DNA from: Zavarzinella formosa DSM 19928
GTDB taxonomy: Bacteria; Planctomycetota; Planctomycetia; Gemmatales; Gemmataceae
Length of the DNA stretch: 49,865 bases
Reading direction: 5' to 3'
Assembly: GCF_000255705.1 (NCBI RefSeq)
Contig: NZ_JH636439.1
Coordinates: 1,998,969-2,048,833 of the forward strand
A program made the position numbers and the translations under genes. The notes under the pieces are model-generated. The model saw only the letters and a program-made list of their open reading frames with translations. It did no database searches and was not told the DNA's origin. Positions 1-9,341 of this stretch are shown piece after piece; positions within the stretch are counted from its first letter, which is position 1, and each line of letters opens with the position of its first letter.

Positions 1-309
1 CTTGGGGTCGGCCTGGGCCTGCGGATCAACCAGCCGGCGAATGTGGTCTTCCAGTTCCGGACAAAGCTCCTCGGTCTTCTTTCGTCCGCGAAGATGACAG
101 GCGTCCAGACAGCGGATGCCGCTTCGGAGCTCGTTGAGCCCGGTGGCGACGGCGTCGCGTCCCCAGCCGAAAACAACCTCGGCCTGGCGGGCTGAGCTGT
201 CGCAATACTTGATCGCGGTTTCCGCTTGAAACTGTCGTCGCCGATGGCCCGTGAGAAGCCGGGCGGCCGATTGAATGGTCTGAATGACATCGTCCGTCAG
301 TGGCGTCAT
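1..309 (-). CDS. ISAzo13-like transposase, 5' part, cut by window edge
   Basis: I translated this from the minus strand. It starts at ATG 307-309 behind a strong Shine-Dalgarno (GGAAGGAGA) and stays open for 103 codons to the window edge. The N-terminus contains LLTGHRRRQFQAETAIKYC, then FGWGRDAV and RGRKKTEELCPELEDHI. That pattern (helical N-terminus, 'GW-R-V--GL-E', 'GRKK-E---P-LE-DI--L') is what I know from the N-terminal region of ISAzo13-family transposases of planctomycetes and cyanobacteria. The DDE catalytic domain would lie outside the window, so it cannot be judged whether the element is intact. No inverted repeat end was identified to its right. Family assignment is from memory of the motif pattern and is moderately sure. 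Confidence 0.65.
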   Translation of the reverse strand, partial: MTPLTDDVIQTIQSAARLLTGHRRRQFQAETAIKYCDSSARQAEVVFGWGRDAVATGLNELRSGIRCLDACHLRGRKKTEELCPELEDHIRRLVDPQAQADPK

Positions 310-416
310 GCCCGTCTCCTTCCGTGAGATGAGCATATTTATTCGATCAGGCAGGAAAATGGTAGGTCATTACCACGCAAATGCCTAATTTCATCCTTCA
401 TCCTTCATCCTTGCTT

Positions 417-1889
417 TTATGTGCCGAGTTTGATCGTCACCGTCTTCATTTCCGTGTAGTGATCGAGAGCGGCTTCGCCGTTTTCTCGACCTTGCCCGGA
501 CATTTTGAAACCGCCGAACGGCGTGGTCGTGTCCACGACGTGATAGGTGTTCACCCAAATCGTTCCGGCCTTCACCTTCTTCGCGTACAAGTGGGCCTTG
601 TCGAGATTGGTCGTCCACACGCCTGCCGCGAGGCCGTAGGTCGTGTTGTTCGCCCGCTCCACCACTTCGTCAAACGAATTGAACGGCAACACGCTGACGA
701 CCGGCCCGAAGATTTCATCCGTGGCGATGCTCATTTCATCCGTCACGTTGTCGAAAATCGTCGGCGACACGAAGTACCCGCGAGGGCCAACTCGCTCCCC
801 GCCGAGGACCAGTTTCGCCCCGTGCTTTTGCCCGGCGTCCACATAGCCGAGGATTTTGTCGAGTTGTTCTTGGGAGACTTGCGGCCCCTGCTCCGTCGCC
901 TCGTCCATCGGGTCGCCGATTTTGCGTTCCTTTGCTCTCGCCGCCAAACGCTCGACGAATTCTTGCCGGATGGAGTTTTCAACGAACAATCGGCTGCCGG
1001 CCGTGCAACATTGGCCGCAATGGAAGTAAATTGCGTGGAACGCCCCCTCGACCGCCTGTTGCATGTTGGCATCCGCGAAGATCACGTTCGGCGATTTGCC
1101 ACCGAGTTCAAAGGTGCAACGCTTCAGCGAATTGGCGGCGTTTTTCTGGATGATTTTGGCCGTGTCCACATGCCCGGTGAACGCGATCTTGTCGATGTCC
1201 GGATGGGTGACCATCGCATGGCCGGTCGTTTCCCCCAATCCGGCCAGCAGATTGATGACGCCCGGCGGGAAGCCCACTTCCACCGCCAGCTCGGCCACTC
1301 GCATCGCGGACAACGGCGTCTGCTCGGCCGTCTTCATCACGATGGCGTTGCCACAAGCGAGCGCCGGTCCCCATTTCCACGCAAGCATCAACAGCGGGAA
1401 ATTCCACGGGATGATTTGGCCGACCACTCCCACAGGTTGCCGAAGGGTATAAGAGAGAAAACTCCCCCGCACGGGAACGGTCTTCCCCTCGATTTTGTCC
1501 GCCCAACCGGCGTAATATCGGAGGGTGTTGACCACCCCGGCCACATCCCCGCGAGAATCGCGGATGGTCTTGCCGCAGTTCAGCGATTCGAGCAACGCCA
1601 GTTCGCCCGCCTCTTGTTCGATTCGGTCAGCCAACCGATACATCAACCGGCCACGCTCGGCCGCATCCATCCGCGACCACGGGCCCGTCTCGACCGCCCG
1701 GCGGGCCACGCGCACGGCCGCGTCCACGTCTTTCGCGGTGGCATGGGCGACTTTGGCAATCGTTTCGCCGGTAGCCGGGTTCAACGTTTCAAAGGTGGCT
1801 CCGTCCGAACTGTCCACCCATTCGTTGTTGATGAGCAATCGGGTTTGGCGAATGTTCGGCTTCACGGGTTTCGCGGCAGTCGTGACCAT
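417..1889 (-). CDS. NAD(P)-dependent aldehyde dehydrogenase
   Basis: A full-length 490-residue aldehyde dehydrogenase of the ALDH superfamily, which oxidises an aldehyde to the carboxylate with NAD(P)+ in the cytoplasm. All catalytic landmarks are present: PWNFP with the oxyanion Asn163, Lys186 in the cofactor site, FTGH at about 237-240, general base Glu261 in FELGGKSPNV, and nucleophile Cys295 in GQCCTAGSR. Length and motif spacing match class 1/2-type enzymes (retinal, betaine or phenylacetaldehyde dehydrogenase-like), but the substrate cannot be read from sequence. The start ATG gives the expected short N-terminal arm. It stands alone, divergent from the HEAT-repeat gene. Confidence 0.95.
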   Translation of the reverse strand: MVTTAAKPVKPNIRQTRLLINNEWVDSSDGATFETLNPATGETIAKVAHATAKDVDAAVRVARRAVETGPWSRMDAAERGRLMYRLADRIEQEAGELALLESLNCGKTIRDSRGDVAGVVNTLRYYAGWADKIEGKTVPVRGSFLSYTLRQPVGVVGQIIPWNFPLLMLAWKWGPALACGNAIVMKTAEQTPLSAMRVAELAVEVGFPPGVINLLAGLGETTGHAMVTHPDIDKIAFTGHVDTAKIIQKNAANSLKRCTFELGGKSPNVIFADANMQQAVEGAFHAIYFHCGQCCTAGSRLFVENSIRQEFVERLAARAKERKIGDPMDEATEQGPQVSQEQLDKILGYVDAGQKHGAKLVLGGERVGPRGYFVSPTIFDNVTDEMSIATDEIFGPVVSVLPFNSFDEVVERANNTTYGLAAGVWTTNLDKAHLYAKKVKAGTIWVNTYHVVDTTTPFGGFKMSGQGRENGEAALDHYTEMKTVTIKLGT

Positions 1890-1912
1890 CGGGAGAGTAA
1901 TGGGGAAGCAGC

Positions 1913-1940
1913 ATCATAACCGAACCCCCCGTCACTGCAA
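1913..1940 (-). promoter_or_regulatory. Candidate sigma70-type promoter for the aldehyde dehydrogenase gene
   Basis: On the minus strand TTGCAG (1935-1940) is followed after 16 bases by TATGAT (1913-1918), 24 bases before the ATG. The -10 matches 5 of 6 consensus bases, the -35 only 3 of 6. Confidence 0.35.
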
Positions 1941-1959
1941 CCATTGACCGGAAAAGAGT

Positions 1960-1987
1960 TTGACCCGCCCTTCGCATGCGTCATAAT
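1960..1987 (+). promoter_or_regulatory. Candidate sigma70-type promoter for the HEAT-repeat gene
   Basis: TTGACC (1960-1965) and CATAAT (1982-1987) are separated by 16 bases, each matching 5 of 6 consensus positions. The predicted transcript start is about 20 bases before ATG 2015, which supports that start over the upstream codon at 1976 lying on the promoter itself. Confidence 0.5.
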
Positions 1988-2014
1988 GGGATCACGGACT
2001 TAACGAGCCAGATC

Positions 2015-3115
2015 ATGACACACTTCTCTCGATATTTGATTCTGACAATCTCTTTCTTGTTGTTGCACTCGGCGTCACAAGCCGAAGAGGCGAAGATTGG
2101 CGACAAGACCAAAAGCGAATGGCTGCCACTGCTGAAAGACAAGAACCCCCGCAAGCGCGAGGCGGCGGTAATCGCTCTCGGCATCATTGGGGCGAAGGAT
2201 CGCAATGTGCAGGAATCTTTCCGAGAGTTGATGCTCAACGATACAGTGGAACGAGTTCGATTGAAGGCCGTCTTAATCGTTCAAGACTTTGACAAAGAGA
2301 ACATCCGCGTGTTGACGCCGACGCTGGCCGATCTCCTGAAAGGGGACAAGTCCCCGATCGTGCGGGCGGCGGCGGCCGTGGCGTTGGGGAAAGTCGGCGA
2401 ATCGGCAAAGACGGTCATCAAGGTGATTATCGAGGCGTTCAAAGACCCCGACATCGGCGTGCGAACAGCGGCGGCTGATGCGGTGGGCCGAATCGGCTTC
2501 GAGGCCAAGGAGGCGGTTCCAAGTCTGGCCGAATTGCTGAAAGATTCCGATAGCGGCGTGCGACTGGCCGCGGTCTTTTCCTTGGGACGTCTCGGAACGG
2601 ACGGAGCCATGGCGACGACCCAACTCGCCAATCTGTTGGCCACGGACAAAGACCCCAACGTCCGCAAGGAATCGGCCCGCTCCCTTGGATTGTTGGGGTT
2701 GGATGCGAAAGCGGCCGTGCCAGTGTTGGCGAAAGCCTTCAAAGAAGACACCGCCACGGAAGTTCGGCAGCAATCGGCCATCGCCCTTGGGAGAATGTCC
2801 GGCGAACTCAAGCAAGTGGCCATGATTCTCATCGATGTTCTCCGAGTTGATCCTGACAAAACCATCCGAGTGCTGGCGGTTCAGACATTGGCCATTGGGT
2901 TGGGGAACGATCTGAAAAACTACTTGAAAGAACTCGTTGAACAGTTAAGCAAAGATCCCGAAGGCGAAGTCCGGCTGGCGATTGTGCAAGAAGTCGGCAA
3001 CCTGGGCCCGGACGCGAAGGAAGCCCTGCCCGCCCTCGCCAAAGCGACGACCGATGTGCAAATCACCATCCGCGAGGCCGCGAAAGTGGCCGTCAAAAAA
3101 GTGAAGGGATCATGA
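2015..3115 (+). CDS. Exported HEAT-repeat protein
   Basis: I chose ATG 2015 because it gives a clean signal peptide (MTHFSRYLILTISFLLLHSA, then SQAEE); the frame is open further upstream but that would bury the signal. The mature part consists of repeated ~37-residue units of the type 'LA-LLKD-DS-VR-AAA-ALG-IG', for example LAELLKDSDSGVRLAAVFSL. These are HEAT/PBS-lyase-type repeats forming an alpha-solenoid, usually a protein-binding scaffold. No catalytic domain is visible. Such exported HEAT proteins are abundant in planctomycetes; the partner is unknown. It is followed after about 85 bases by the DUF1592-type gene on the same strand, but co-transcription is not evident. Confidence 0.85.
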   Translation: MTHFSRYLILTISFLLLHSASQAEEAKIGDKTKSEWLPLLKDKNPRKREAAVIALGIIGAKDRNVQESFRELMLNDTVERVRLKAVLIVQDFDKENIRVLTPTLADLLKGDKSPIVRAAAAVALGKVGESAKTVIKVIIEAFKDPDIGVRTAAADAVGRIGFEAKEAVPSLAELLKDSDSGVRLAAVFSLGRLGTDGAMATTQLANLLATDKDPNVRKESARSLGLLGLDAKAAVPVLAKAFKEDTATEVRQQSAIALGRMSGELKQVAMILIDVLRVDPDKTIRVLAVQTLAIGLGNDLKNYLKELVEQLSKDPEGEVRLAIVQEVGNLGPDAKEALPALAKATTDVQITIREAAKVAVKKVKGS

Positions 3116-3201
3116 GAGAATCCGTCCTTCGCGTTGCTCGGTCTTGATCCCCGGCTTAAGATATTTTTAACCTGCCTTGATCCACTTCCCCGGAGCAACC
3201 C

Positions 3202-5586
3202 ATGCGGTGGCACCACGCCATCATTCTGATTCCCGCGTTTCTGGCGGGAATCATGTGCGTTTGGCTGATTCGCCATTTCGCTCAACACCGAGCAGTTGCC
3301 GCCCCGCCGGAAGTTCCCGCTGTCCAGCCGAAGACGCCCGCCCCTCAGAAACCTGACCCGTTTGACACTCAGGTTCGCCCGCTGCTGGTCAAATATTGCG
3401 TCACCTGTCATAGCGACCAAAAGCAATCGGCCGGGTTGAGTCTCGAACCCTACAAGGATTCCCTCTCGGCCCGCAAAGCCCGTGGCGTGTGGGAAAAGGT
3501 GCGTGAGGAAGTCGATTCCAAGCAGATGCCGCCGAAGAACAAGCTGATGCCCACGGACGCAGAACGAAAGATCATCACGGCGTGGGCCGAGACGATTTCG
3601 GCGAAAGTCGATTGCGGTCTGGTGCGTGATCCGGGCCGACCGACGATCCGACGCCTGAACCGGGTCGAGTATAACAACACCGTCCGCGATCTGCTGGGCG
3701 TGGACGTGAAACCGGCCGACGATTTCCCCTCCGATGACGTTGGCTACGGATTCGACAACATCGGCGATGTGCTGTCCATGCCGCCGATTCTTCTTGAGAA
3801 GTATCTGACGGCCGCCGAAAAGGTTCTGGATGCGGCCATTGTGATTCCCAAGCCGATTGTCAGCGGCAAAGAGGTCTTCAAACCGCAGAACGTGCGTTCG
3901 ACTTTGGGAGCTGCCTCCAAACAAAAAAACCGGGTGGCCTTGGTGTCGAACGGTTCGGCCATCGTCAGCTACGATTTCATCCACACCGGGGATTATCTGT
4001 TCCGTTGCCGTGCCTACGGCGAACAAGCGGGGACAGAACTGCCGAAACTCTCCATCGACATTGGCAAAAGCAACTCAAAATCATTTGACGTCGATGCTTT
4101 GGAAAACAAGGCAAAGACCTACGAATTTCGCACCCGCGTGACGGCCGGCAAGCATGATGTGTCCTTCTCGTTCACCAACGACTTCTTGGACAAGGACAAC
4201 AAAAAAGATCGTAACCTTTACATCGAACAGATGGAGATCGAAGGGCCGATCAACCCGGTGGCCAAGCCGTTGCCCGATTCACACAAGAAGATCTTTTCCA
4301 CGTTGCCCAAAACACCGGCCGAACGGGAAACTGTCGCCCGGCAAATTCTCACGGCCTTTACCACCAAAGCTTATCGTCGGCCAGTGAAAGCGGACGAAAT
4401 CACCCGGTTGATGAAGCTCTTCCAATTCGTCAATTCGCCGGGAGAACCATTTGAACAAGCGGTTCGCCATGCGATGAAGGCCGTGTTGGTCTCACCGCAT
4501 TTCCTCTTCCGAATTGAGCAAGATTCCCAGCCAAACAACCCCGAGGCAATTCATCCGGTCAGCGATTTCGAGTTCGCCACCCGGTTGTCGTACTTCCTCT
4601 GGTCGACGATGCCGGATGACGAACTTTTCGGACTGGCCCGCAGCGGAGAATTACGAAAGCCGGGCGTGACCGAGGCCCAGATCAAGCGAATGCTCAAAGA
4701 TCCGAAGGCGACCGCCTTGGTGGAGAATTTCGCCGGGCAATGGCTGATGCTTCGCACATTGGCCACGCTCGCCCCCGACCGCAAGACCTATCGCACCTAC
4801 GACAACGCCCTGCGGGATTCGATGGTGAAGGAAACAGAACTCTATTTCGCCCACATCATGCGAGAGGATCGCAGCGTCTTGGAATTGCTGGACTCCGATT
4901 ACACGTTCGTCGATGAACGACTGGCGAAGCATTATGGCTTGTCGAACGTCAAAGGTTCTGAGTTTCGGCAAGTGAAACTCACCGACCGCAACCGGGGCGG
5001 CGTGCTAACCCAAGCCAGCGTGCTGACGGTGACCTCCAACCCGACGCGGACATCCCCGGTGAAACGCGGAAAGTGGATTCTCGAAAACATTCTCGGCACT
5101 CCCCCGCCCCCGCCGCCCCCGGATGTGCCCGAACTGGATGACGCCAAGAAAGGCCCCCTCACCGGCTCTTTGCGGCAACGGATGGAAAAACACCGCGAAA
5201 ACGCCTCCTGCGCGACCTGCCACGCCAAGATGGACCCGCTGGGATTTGGCTTGGAGAACTTCGACGGCGTCGGAAGTTTCCGCACCTTCGACGGTGACTT
5301 CAAAGTAGATCCGAGTGGCGTGTTGCCGGATGGGGCAAAATTCAGCGGCTCGGCCGACCTGAAAAAAGTGCTTCTTGGCAAGAGCGATCAGTTTCGCCGG
5401 AATCTCTCGGATCGCATGTTGACCTATGCGATCGGTCGCGGGCTTGAGTATTACGACACTTGCGCGCTGGACGACATCGTGAAAGGCATGAAGGGAAATG
5501 GCGACCGTTTCTCCAGCCTCGTCATGGGGGTCGTCAACAGCGATGCCTTCCAAAAACGCCGAGGAAGTTTGCAACCGAACAAATAG
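3202..5586 (+). CDS. DUF1592-type planctomycete cytochrome (DUF1587/1595/1592/1588/1585)
   Basis: A 794-residue membrane-anchored protein. An N-terminal hydrophobic segment (residues 6-24) is followed by a c-type heme motif CVTCH (66-70). Then come a DUF1587-like block (RRLNRVEYNNTVRDLLGV), a carbohydrate-binding-like beta region (about 220-350), a DUF1595 block (AYRRPVKADEI), DUF1592 (HFLFRIE, ATRLSYFLWSTMPDDEL), DUF1588 (TSNPTRTSPVKRGKWILENI, then a run of seven prolines), a second CATCH motif (670-674) and DUF1585 at the C-terminus. The architecture is typical of the large paralogous planctomycete family acting outside the cytoplasmic membrane, perhaps in polymer degradation or electron transfer; the reaction is not established. 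It is paired with the DUF1552 gene downstream, as usual for this family. Confidence 0.92.
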   Translation: MRWHHAIILIPAFLAGIMCVWLIRHFAQHRAVAAPPEVPAVQPKTPAPQKPDPFDTQVRPLLVKYCVTCHSDQKQSAGLSLEPYKDSLSARKARGVWEKVREEVDSKQMPPKNKLMPTDAERKIITAWAETISAKVDCGLVRDPGRPTIRRLNRVEYNNTVRDLLGVDVKPADDFPSDDVGYGFDNIGDVLSMPPILLEKYLTAAEKVLDAAIVIPKPIVSGKEVFKPQNVRSTLGAASKQKNRVALVSNGSAIVSYDFIHTGDYLFRCRAYGEQAGTELPKLSIDIGKSNSKSFDVDALENKAKTYEFRTRVTAGKHDVSFSFTNDFLDKDNKKDRNLYIEQMEIEGPINPVAKPLPDSHKKIFSTLPKTPAERETVARQILTAFTTKAYRRPVKADEITRLMKLFQFVNSPGEPFEQAVRHAMKAVLVSPHFLFRIEQDSQPNNPEAIHPVSDFEFATRLSYFLWSTMPDDELFGLARSGELRKPGVTEAQIKRMLKDPKATALVENFAGQWLMLRTLATLAPDRKTYRTYDNALRDSMVKETELYFAHIMREDRSVLELLDSDYTFVDERLAKHYGLSNVKGSEFRQVKLTDRNRGGVLTQASVLTVTSNPTRTSPVKRGKWILENILGTPPPPPPPDVPELDDAKKGPLTGSLRQRMEKHRENASCATCHAKMDPLGFGLENFDGVGSFRTFDGDFKVDPSGVLPDGAKFSGSADLKKVLLGKSDQFRRNLSDRMLTYAIGRGLEYYDTCALDDIVKGMKGNGDRFSSLVMGVVNSDAFQKRRGSLQPNK

Positions 5587-5656
5587 TTTGTTACTCTAAT
5601 TGAAGACAGAACCTGCCGCCTCCCCACCAACCATCTTCGACCCGCCAGGGACACTT

Positions 5657-7003
5657 ATGAGCACGTTGATGAATCGCCGAACCGCACTCAAAGGTCTTGG
5701 AACAGCGATTGCACTGCCCTGGCTGGAGGCGATGGCGCCGGTTTCGATGGCGGCAGGAACGGCGGCGGCGGCAAAACCGGTCACTCGGGTTGCCTTCCTT
5801 TATGTGCCCAACGGCATGCACATGGAAGATTGGACGCCCAAGGGCGTCGGCACACTGGCTGAATTGCCCTCCTTGCTTCAACCGCTCAAGAACTTCAAAG
5901 ATTCGATGAACGTCTTCTCCGGGCTGGCACTGGACAAGGCGAAAGCCAACGGCGACGGCCCCGGCGATCATGCCCGCGCCCAAGCGGCCTTTCTCACCGG
6001 CCGCCAGCCCCGGAAGACTAACGGAGCCGATATCCGGGCCGGTCAATCGGCCGACCAGCACATTGCCAATCACCTCGGCGAATCCACCAAGTTCGCCTCG
6101 CTGGAAATCGGCATCGAACCCGGCCGTCAGGCGGGTAACTGTGATTCCGGATACAGTTGTGCCTACCAATCGAACTTTTCCTGGCGTAATGAAACCGTTC
6201 CAAACGCCAAGGAAATCGATCCGCGTCTGGTGTTCGACCGGCTGTTTGGCAACGGTTCCTCCAAGGACAAGGACGAAAACCGCGAGAAGCGCGACCGGCT
6301 GAACAAGAGCATCCTCGACTTTGTGAACGAAGAAGCCAAATCGCTGAACAACCAGCTTGGTGCCTCCGATCAACGCAAGATGGACGAATATCTGACGGCC
6401 ATCCGCGAACTGGAACAACGGATCGACAAGTCCCGCGAAGCCAAGAATGCCAAGCCCACGTTCAAACCGACGATGGCTGCTCCGACGATCATTCCGAAAG
6501 ACGCCCAAGAACACATTCGGCTGATGTCCGACCTGATGGTTCTGGCTTTCCAAGCCGATCTGACGCGGGTGGTCACATTCCCCTTTGCCAACGACGGCAG
6601 CAACCGCTCCTATCCAGTGATCGGCGTGCCGGAAGGGCACCACGAATTGTCGCACCACGGCAAAGACGCGAAGAAACAGGAAAAAATCGCCAAGATTAAC
6701 CGTTACCACATCGAACAATTGGCCTATTTGATCGGCCGGTTGCAAGCGGTCAAAGAAAACGGAAAGTCACTGCTCGAACAATCAATGGTCGTCTACGGCA
6801 GCGGCATCGGCGACGGCGACCGGCACAATCACGACGAACTCCCCGTGGTCATGCTCGGCGGCGGCAACGGCTTGGTGAAGACCGGCCGCCACATGAGGTT
6901 CCCGAAAGACACGCCGTTGATGAACCTGTATCTGGCGATGTTCCAACGGTTGGGCTGCCCGGCAAAGACCTTCGGAGACAGCACGGGCGTGCTGTCGATC
7001 TGA
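5657..7003 (+). CDS. DUF1552 domain-containing exported protein
   Basis: The start is ATG 5657, preceded by AGGGA; a TTG at 5600 in the same frame lies right after the upstream gene and would extend the protein without purpose. The N-terminus MSTLMNRRTALKGLGTAIAL is a Tat-like signal with RR followed by a hydrophobic stretch. The body matches the DUF1552 family, with typical segments RVAFLYVPNGMHMEDW, GDHARAQAAFLTG, SAYQSNFSW-like 'CAYQSNFSWRNE', and a C-terminal metalloenzyme-like block VVYGSGIGDGDRHNHDELPV. DUF1552 proteins are distant relatives of DUF1501/sulfatase-like proteins. It is almost always encoded next to a DUF1592-type gene, as here, suggesting that the two act together outside the cytoplasm. 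Biochemical function is unknown. Confidence 0.92.
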   Translation: MSTLMNRRTALKGLGTAIALPWLEAMAPVSMAAGTAAAAKPVTRVAFLYVPNGMHMEDWTPKGVGTLAELPSLLQPLKNFKDSMNVFSGLALDKAKANGDGPGDHARAQAAFLTGRQPRKTNGADIRAGQSADQHIANHLGESTKFASLEIGIEPGRQAGNCDSGYSCAYQSNFSWRNETVPNAKEIDPRLVFDRLFGNGSSKDKDENREKRDRLNKSILDFVNEEAKSLNNQLGASDQRKMDEYLTAIRELEQRIDKSREAKNAKPTFKPTMAAPTIIPKDAQEHIRLMSDLMVLAFQADLTRVVTFPFANDGSNRSYPVIGVPEGHHELSHHGKDAKKQEKIAKINRYHIEQLAYLIGRLQAVKENGKSLLEQSMVVYGSGIGDGDRHNHDELPVVMLGGGNGLVKTGRHMRFPKDTPLMNLYLAMFQRLGCPAKTFGDSTGVLSI

Positions 7004-7063
7004 ACTGATCTAACTCCAGTACATCCGCGAATTTTCGTTCGGCAGTACAGCCTTGAAGGTTCG

Positions 7064-7429
7064 ATGGCAAAAAAGACTCCCTCGCCCGACGACCATTTTG
7101 AAGTCCTGCCCGCCGGGGAAATGCGTCGCAAGCACGGGCTTTATGGCGAAAACCGTCCGGTAATTAAACTCGACCCCGAGAGAGTTCCCGAACCACTCCG
7201 CGTCCTAATTCCGCTGGCAGAGAAATTCGGCATCTCAGACGACCTCATTCGAGAAGATGTCTTTGCAAATACGCCGAACAAAGAATTGACGATACTCAAG
7301 CGGGCGTTGGAAAAATTCGATGGCCAATTGGATGAATGGCTCGCCGGGCCAGAAGCCAGCGAAGCAACCAAACCTTCAGCCGAGTACATTGCCTTCAGTG
7401 CGATGCGCATGAGCTTGGATTTTTTATGA
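7064..7429 (+). CDS. Small conserved-looking protein of unknown function
   Basis: A 121-residue soluble, acidic protein with no signal peptide or membrane segment. It begins at ATG 7064, 60 bases after the DUF1552 gene. Sequence features are HFEVLPAGEMRRKHGLYGEN, a short Pro-rich stretch (RVPEPLRVLIPLAEKFGI) and a helical C-terminal half (LTILKRALEKFDGQLDEWL). I recognise no domain. Codon use is like that of the neighbours and the frame is uninterrupted, which supports a real gene. Function unknown. Confidence 0.65.
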   Translation: MAKKTPSPDDHFEVLPAGEMRRKHGLYGENRPVIKLDPERVPEPLRVLIPLAEKFGISDDLIREDVFANTPNKELTILKRALEKFDGQLDEWLAGPEASEATKPSAEYIAFSAMRMSLDFL

Positions 7430-7567
7430 ATGCTGAGCGAACGAAACACAACATCTGACCGTGACAGCACAAGCGTATTGTTGACCTGAGCTGGTTGTTT
7501 CCACCTTGTCATCAAGTCTGATGGCAAGGCGTTCGGGTTTTCAGATTTCTCAGGATGATTGAGAGAG

Positions 7568-7804
7568 ATGCCTTTCCTACTTGCACTGATCGCGTTTGTT
7601 CTTGTCGTTGGCTTTTTCATCGTTCAAACCCGGAGTGGAAAAAACACGCGGCGACAATACCAAATGCGTTCTCAGAAAAGACGAAACTTATCACGTCCAG
7701 CTAAAGAGCCGATCAATCCTGACTTCCAATTCGATAAAATCACAACTGACATTCCGAAAGAAACTCCTGACAACGAAGGACAGACGACCTCGAACGTCAG
7801 TTAA
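7568..7804 (+). CDS. Small single-pass membrane protein, unknown
   Basis: A 78-residue protein starting at ATG 7568 directly behind a purine run (GAGAGAG). An in-frame TTG lies three codons upstream. Residues 1-19 (MPFLLALIAFVLVVGFFIV) form one membrane segment, followed by a basic stretch (KNTRRQYQMRSQKRR) that should stay in the cytoplasm, and a polar tail. No family is recognised. Its reality rests on the membrane segment/positive-inside layout only, hence modest confidence. Confidence 0.45.
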   Translation: MPFLLALIAFVLVVGFFIVQTRSGKNTRRQYQMRSQKRRNLSRPAKEPINPDFQFDKITTDIPKETPDNEGQTTSNVS

Positions 7805-7906
7805 GCCAGAGTGTGGGACGGTGCCTTCCTCTTCATCTCCACTGGCACTTCCTTGCCCTCCCGTCTAACAATGGAGTGTCCCCGCATCCGTCTTTGAGGA
7901 ACACCA

Positions 7907-9319
7907 TTGAGCAACCAACGTCCCCGGACGCTGAAGGAACTCCGCGAGTCCGGCTGGCGGAGCCGATCCGTCAAGGAAGAGATACGCTCCAATTTTTTGC
8001 GAATGTTGCAATCGGGAGAGGAAGTTTTCCCCGGCATCGTCGGTTATGAAAACACGGTTCTTCCAGAAATCAACATCGCTCTGCTGGCTGGCCACGACAT
8101 CCTGTTTCTCGGCGAAAAGGGTCAGGCCAAATCCCGGTTGATGCGGTCGTTGGTTCAGTTTCTTGATGCCGAAATCCCCTACTTGGACATTCCCGGTTGT
8201 GCGGTTCACGAAGACCCGTACCATCCGATCACTCGGGCCGGGAAGGATTTGATCGCCGCCAAAACAGAAGATCAAATCCCGGTTGCTTGGTGGCCCCGCA
8301 GCGAGCGCTACGCGGAACGCCTGGCCCCCGGCACGAAGTTCGCGGACATCATCGGCGAAATCGACCCGGCAAAGCTCGCCCTCGGGACCAGCCTCTCGGC
8401 AGAGGACTCGTTACACTTCGGGCTAATTCCCCGGATGCACCGGGCCATCTTCGCCATGAACGAGATCCCCGAACTTGATGAATTGATTCAAGTCGGGTTG
8501 TTCAACATTCTGGAAGAACGCGATGTCCAGATTCGGGGATATCCGATCAAGTTTGACCTCGACGTGTTGATCCTGTTCTCCGCCAACCCCTCGACGTTCA
8601 ACCGCTCCGGCAAAGTGATTCCGCAGTTGAAGGACCGCATTGGCTCGATGATCCAGACCCACTACCCGCTCGAACGGGAACTGGGGGTTCAGATCATGGA
8701 ACAAGAGGCCAACCTCGAACTCGGCGGCGAATTCCCGGTGCAAGTGCCGTATTTCATGAAAGAGATCATCGAGCAAATTAGCGTTTGCGCCCGCAAATCC
8801 AAGTATGTCGATCACCAATCCGGTGTCAGCGCCCGGTTCAGCATCGCCAATTACCGCACGATGATCTCCAGCGCCCGGCATCGTGGAGTGCGACTCGGGG
8901 AGAAACCGGCAGTCCCCCGCATCAGTGATCTGGGCCACCTGCACACCTCCTCCGTCGGCAAACTGGAACTGGACATGATGGGTTCCTCCCAAATGTCTGA
9001 GAAACAGGTGTTGGAAGCGATCATTGCCGAGGCCATCGGGAAGGTCTTCCAAGAGTATGTCGCCGTCCACGGGTTGGACGAGATTTCGGAGGTCTTTTCC
9101 AAGGGTGTTAAAATTGAAGTGGGGGACATGCTGCCATCCTCTCAATACGCGACTCGTCTGAAGCGGGTGCCAAAGGCTTGGGAAAAGGCGTTCGAGGTCA
9201 ATGCCGGGGAAAGCGACGCGATGCGGGCCTCCTGTGTCGAGTTTGTCTTGGCGGGTCTGCACGCAACTGATCGCATCTCCCGCTCCGCGAAGCATGGCCG
9301 GGTCACCTATGAAACCTAA
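7907..9319 (+). CDS. AAA+ ATPase of the Mg-chelatase/MoxR type
   Basis: The protein starts at TTG 7907, supported by GAGGA seven bases upstream; no better ATG precedes the conserved region. Walker A is GEKGQAKS (69-76); the Walker B region reads [12 protein letters not shown], with Asn in place of the usual Asp as I recall from this subfamily; sensor 1 is [20 protein letters not shown] and an arginine-finger-like R follows. Length (470) and motifs resemble the mycobacterial 'magnesium chelatase' pair Rv0958/Rv0959 rather than BchI of pigment synthesis. The downstream VWA protein starts 22 bases later, so the two form an operon and presumably a chaperone-like AAA/VWA complex that remodels or inserts metal into a client protein. 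No chlorophyll or cobalamin genes are nearby, so literal Mg-chelatase activity is unlikely. Confidence 0.85.
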   Translation: MSNQRPRTLKELRESGWRSRSVKEEIRSNFLRMLQSGEEVFPGIVGYENTVLPEINIALLAGHDILFLGEKGQAKSRLMRSLVQFLDAEIPYLDIPGCAVHEDPYHPITRAGKDLIAAKTEDQIPVAWWPRSERYAERLAPGTKFADIIGEIDPAKLALGTSLSAEDSLHFGLIPRMHRAIFAMNEIPELDELIQVGLFNILEERDVQIRGYPIKFDLDVLILFSANPSTFNRSGKVIPQLKDRIGSMIQTHYPLERELGVQIMEQEANLELGGEFPVQVPYFMKEIIEQISVCARKSKYVDHQSGVSARFSIANYRTMISSARHRGVRLGEKPAVPRISDLGHLHTSSVGKLELDMMGSSQMSEKQVLEAIIAEAIGKVFQEYVAVHGLDEISEVFSKGVKIEVGDMLPSSQYATRLKRVPKAWEKAFEVNAGESDAMRASCVEFVLAGLHATDRISRSAKHGRVTYET

Positions 9320-9341
9320 CAACTAAGGACGGTCGGCCACG

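Noticed and set aside
381-1919. 512-codon open frame on the plus strand opposite the aldehyde dehydrogenase gene
   Set aside because: Its translation has no family resemblance and is the codon-bias shadow of a well-supported ALDH on the other strand.
7907-9319. Literal assignment as Mg-protoporphyrin chelatase
   Set aside because: No other tetrapyrrole genes nearby, and the protein is closer in pattern to AAA/VWA pairs of unknown function.
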